A stretch of DNA of 64,000 bases from Solen grandis (Eukaryota; Mollusca; Bivalvia; Adapedonta; Solenidae). The translations under genes and the position numbers were made by a program. Shown here in pieces: positions 60,141-64,000 of the stretch (its first letter is position 1; each line of letters opens with the position of its first letter). The stretch spans positions 23,973,567 to 24,037,566 of the forward strand of contig CM037777.1 of assembly GCA_021229015.1 (NCBI GenBank), written 5' to 3'. The notes below the pieces were generated by a model. That model saw only the letters and a list, made by a program, of their open reading frames with translations, was not told the origin of the DNA and ran no database searches.

Positions 60141-62063
60141 TATATCATAATGTAATGTATGATTGGAACATTGGATAAGTTGACTAGGTTTCCAATCAGG
60201 AGGTTAAAAATGGATCATAGAAAATATCACAAAGTTTTGTTTTTTTTTGTCTGCAGCACTTACAAGTGTTCAGTAATGGTTGATCTAGCATTTATAATTA
60301 GAGCTGTTGAGAAGTGAAAATCGTCAACAGCAGCTTTATTTTTCAGGAAATGTCTAATTCAAACTGCAATTTTTCAAGATATGTTTGGCAAATATCTTTT
60401 TTATCAGTGTGTGTTCAGAGGAAGAAAAAAATGTTGATCAAGAAATTTGAAATGAAGTGGACCATCAGCTTCAGCAAAATCACTTATTGAATGAAATCTG
60501 TGAATATGGTTTCTGTGATTTTCAATCTTGACTGTTAGCTGGATGTAGTGCTCATGTTTTATGTTATAGCTCAGTGTTTGAAGTATGTACATATCACCAA
60601 ATTGTATATAGTGTACATTTAGCACAATTTTGGTTTCTGACTGGCCTTCACAACTTTTTTCTAGGTAGGTTTGGGGGCTATCTGCATTTTATTTAAGTAA
60701 TACACTCATAAATTCTGGCATTTATCTGGGACAGGTATGTACTGACTAGCATGCTTAGGTTGTAACCATGGTAACAGTGGGACTGATCCTATTTAAGTGC
60801 AATATCAGACTTCTATGGATGTAGCTGTTCAACCTAGGTTACTTACCAATCCCTAACCCTATTAAACTTGCTGAGCATGCTAATATTTTATATGATCATA
60901 CTTCTGGTCCTGTGAGGAAGGTTTCCAGCTTGCTGGTCCATGGCAATGCCCACAGGAGTCGGGAACCTTCCTCCAAGGTGATAAGCTGAAGGTCGCTACA
61001 GGACTGAAATACTGTCAAAACACTAACAAAATCTGGTCCCATTTGTCAATAAGACTTCTCCTAAAGATTTTAAAATAACGGTTTTATAATGGAAACTTGT
61101 GCAGTAGATAATAAACTACACATTACTGTTGTCCCTGGCCCTCTCTCCCTGCACCTTTACCAGATACATGAAAATGTGATATTTGTCTTGTACTCAGACC
61201 AACATTCATTGCCTGCCAATAAGAAATGGATCATTAGGTGTTCAAAGTGGTAAATGTCGGGCTTTGTTTCCTTTTTTCACTTGTTTGTGTTTATTTTGTA
61301 GCCAGTTTATTTAGAAAGTGATTCATAGGCAAGTGTTTAACATTTTTTATCTGGCCTTTAGCTTAGCTATGCAGAAGGATTCTGAAAATAAGATATTAAA
61401 CATTCCTATACAAGATGTTATATGATAAAAAATAATGTGCATATTTATATTTCAAACTTCATTTTTGAAAGAAGAAAGCCTCGTAGAAGTCTGAATGATT
61501 GGATATGTCTTCATCATGGCCAGATAACCCATGGCTGCTGATAACGCTACTCTCCATACAGTGTATAATTGATTGGAGAGTAATGGAAGGAATCAACCGT
61601 GGGTGTCGGATTATGACAGTGTTCTCTGAAGAAAAATGTAAATCGGAACTAAAAAGGGACTATATAATGTTTTTTTAGTTAAAACATTTGATATAGATGA
61701 AATTTTGTTTATCAGTATAATTACCAATTTGTGGCTAGCTTCTCTGTATACATTGTGCTTCAACTATCAATTCTGTATCCCTTATTGTCCTTATCCAAGC
61801 CTTTTTTTTGTTTAGAAAACCCAGATTTCATCAGATGATTTAAAAAAAATGAAAATTGCAATATTAACTTTTAATTGTACAGAAGCGAAATAAATATATG
61901 TAGGTTTTATTCCATGGAGCAAATGCAAAATATAAAATTTTAGGGAAGTCTGTTATCATTTAATTTTTGATACCTGGAAATGGTGCATAATTCATTTAAA
62001 ATCTTTATTGTTGTACTTGTATCACTGGTGCATTTATATGCAACTAATCAGGTAATGTTTTAA
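60141..62063. other. intergenic, SINE tail remnant
   Basis: No gene recognised. About 60905-61015 is a SINE V-type remnant (GGTCGCTACAGGACTGAAATACTGTC preceded by a GGAAGGTTTCC / GGGAACCTTCC inverted pair). Confidence 0.5.
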
Positions 62064-62274
62064 TTAACTCTTACAAAGCTGTTGGTACTTCAATTGCCTT
62101 TGCAACCAGTTCAGATCATGATCAGCCTGCACATCTTTACTGTCTGACCATGGTCAGCACTGTTTGCTATTCAGTCAATATAATTTCAGGTAAGCATCCC
62201 CATAAAAAGCTAATGGTCCAGTCCAAATGAGAAAGGGTAAGTCCAATAAAGAAATTTAGTATGGTAAGGGTTAA
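62064..62274. mobile_element. TTAA-bounded MITE, third family
   Basis: TTAACTCTTACAAAGCTGTT at the left and TATGGTAAGGGTTAA at the right. Includes CAGATCATGATCAGCCTGCA, TGACCATGGTCAGCACTGTT and GCTAATGGTCCAGTCCAAAT, a body I associate with venerid-type bivalve MITEs. Confidence 0.65.
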
Positions 62275-62577
62275 AGGTGTGTGTATAATGGTTTTGTCCA
62301 CAGCCTTTATATGTGTAAATTGTCATGAAACACTTTTATTTGCAGATTTTTTATTGTTTCTTTTTCATTATAAGCAAATCATGTCAAAGAAATACTTCTA
62401 TAATATACATGTAGTTGTAAAGTTACTGTTAATCTGTTGTTTATTGATGCACCCACACCCAGTGACCCACTTCCTTTATGACTTGGATTGAATTAATTGA
62501 TTTTACACTGATTGGGAAACACGTCCATACACTAATCTCTCTTGATGGTTCCTAGTGCCCATAGAGGCCATGAACAA

Positions 62578-62662
62578 TCTCCCCCCCCACCCTTCTGGAT
62601 TTGAACCCACAACCTTAAGGTCCACTGTCATGGAGTTACTGCTGGTCCACGACACCTATATG
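62578..62662 (-). mobile_element. tRNA-like SINE head fragment
   Basis: On the minus strand AAGGTTGTGGGTTCAAATCC is a good B box; the preceding region is only loosely tRNA-like. Not a functional tRNA. Confidence 0.45.
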
Positions 62663-62692
62663 TATGATTTAGAGGGTTGCCCCATCTGAAAG

Positions 62693-62840
62693 GTACGGTG
62701 AGTCAGAAGTAGCATCATTGACTAAAGATTTGATGGCTTTGGGCTCAATCCCCACTGGGGACAATATTTTGGGACCTTCTCAGGTAAAAATCAAGGAACC
62801 ATCAGGAGGTTCCATATTGATGTAAAGAGAATGCTTATAT
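62693..62840 (+). mobile_element. tRNA-like SINE fragment
   Basis: TACGGTGAGTCAGAAGTAGC (A-box-like) and TTTGGGCTCAATCCCCACTG (B box) followed by a non-tRNA body with the inverted pair GGAACC / GGTTCC. Confidence 0.5.
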
Positions 62841-63184
62841 TCTTAAAATAATGCCATCACCCATCATAAACAAATTTACAACAATTTGGACATTTTAGTG
62901 CCGACTGTTACCATTCTGTTGGCAACTAGGAACTTAACTGTTCAATCTGCCTGTCTTGTAGTTTTATTAGGCACAAAAGGTGATCATAATATTTGAGAAC
63001 TTTCACGTTTTCTTTGTCAGTCCAGGAAAATCATTTTCTAACATTTACGGTAAATTGCAACCCTTTTCTAACGAGTTTATTCAATTTTTATTATGATGAT
63101 ATAATCTGTTACATCATTATAACCCCAGATACAAAATATATGGGGGCTATATTGGGAGACACATCAGTTGGTCAGTACTTCAGT

Positions 63185-63284
63185 NNNNNNNNNNNNNNNN
63201 NNNNNNNNNNNNNNNNNNNNNNNNNNNNNNNNNNNNNNNNNNNNNNNNNNNNNNNNNNNNNNNNNNNNNNNNNNNNNNNNNNNN
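63185..63284. other. assembly gap (100 N)
   Basis: Exactly 100 N. Confidence 1.
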
Positions 63285-63364
63285 TTTTCATGATATTTAT
63301 CTAGTATCGTGAAAAGAAAATATCACGATAACAAAAAGATCTAGAGTTTTCACGAAACTGCCTA

Positions 63365-63395
<31 letters not shown>

Positions 63396-64000
63396 CAGAT
63401 TTAATGAAACTACTATCGATATCTTGAAACTAGAATAACAGGTTTGTGGTGGCGATTTAAAGCAATAACACGCAAAATTCCAGTTAGTTACTATCATCAG
63501 GTATGAAAACTGCATATACTTTCACGTTGTCAGGTAAATTTTCATGAATACTAAGTGGTTAAGTGTTGGCGAGCATATGCTGCCATTTGTAACAGATATA
63601 GATTATAATTTTAGTAAATTCGTAATGGTAGTGACGGTAGGGATGTGTGTAGAGAGTCCAAGAAAAAGCGATAAAAGTTATAAAAGTAAATAGTAATTTT
63701 AGGATATGAATCAGTAATTATAGTGTTTAATATCTGCATTTATGTACAAATACCTTTACTTTTTAATGAATCATTTATAAGGAAGTAAGACAAAGTTATA
63801 GATTAGACACAACTGTCTATAAATGGCACTCCAGGTCATGATCTGTATAGGAAATTACATAATTAAAACCCTATCATGCAATTTAATTATGATTTCTGCT
63901 GAACGCAACAAAATAACTGCTTTCACACAATTTCATAACCCATTGCGAAGGAACAATTACTAATGTAAACATCTGACACAATCCTTTGAAATAGTGATGA
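63285..64000. other. AT-rich intergenic DNA
   Basis: Contains a ~29-base T run at 63364-63392. Motifs such as TATCACGATAACAAAAA and TTTTCATGATATTTAT are weakly inverted around it. No gene recognised. Confidence 0.5.

Overview
The window looks like nuclear DNA from a bivalve mollusc, probably a heterodont. It is AT-rich, has long introns and GT-AG splice sites, and is crowded with small TTAA-flanked MITEs, tRNA-derived SINEs and internally repeated elements of bivalve type. The taxon is inferred from repeat style and from a Numb protein of protostome type; no marker sequence fixes the species. Two 100-N blocks (13085-13184 and 63185-63284) are scaffold gaps.

The one clear host gene is numb, the PTB-domain endocytic adaptor that antagonises Notch. 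Seven + strand exons (23533-56388) give a continuous 488-residue reading frame with consistent splice phases and a stop codon. They cover most of the PTB domain, the conserved phosphorylation and NumbF region, three NPF and two DPF motifs, and the C-terminus. The exon(s) for the N-terminus and first PTB residues were not found. A 22 kb intron splits the PTB domain.

The left end (about 0.8-5.2 kb) holds the remains of a two-gene DNA transposon. A minus-strand, multi-exon SWIM zinc finger plus YqaJ exonuclease pseudogene carries, inside one intron and on the opposite strand, a DDE transposase of the DDE_Tnp_4 (HARBI1/ISL2EU-like) type. Both are broken. From 8 to 11 kb there is an orphan EGF-like exon (minus), three related tRNA-derived SINEs and the 3' end of a LINE.

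The rest is introns and intergenic DNA full of repeats. There are eight copies of a ~240 bp TTAA-flanked MITE with a near-perfect ~65 bp internal hairpin (MITE-1), several copies of a related family (MITE-2), and tandem arrays made only of the MITE-1 terminus. There are also two TA-flanked elements, a long-inverted-repeat element, a ~45-copy 28 bp minisatellite, and four copies of an element with ~150 bp internal repeats.

Points of most interest: inverted MITE-1 copies closely flanking one numb exon (a circular-RNA candidate geometry); a minisatellite that repeats the sequence of an adjacent numb splice donor; MITE ends turning into satellite; and the antiparallel nested transposon genes.
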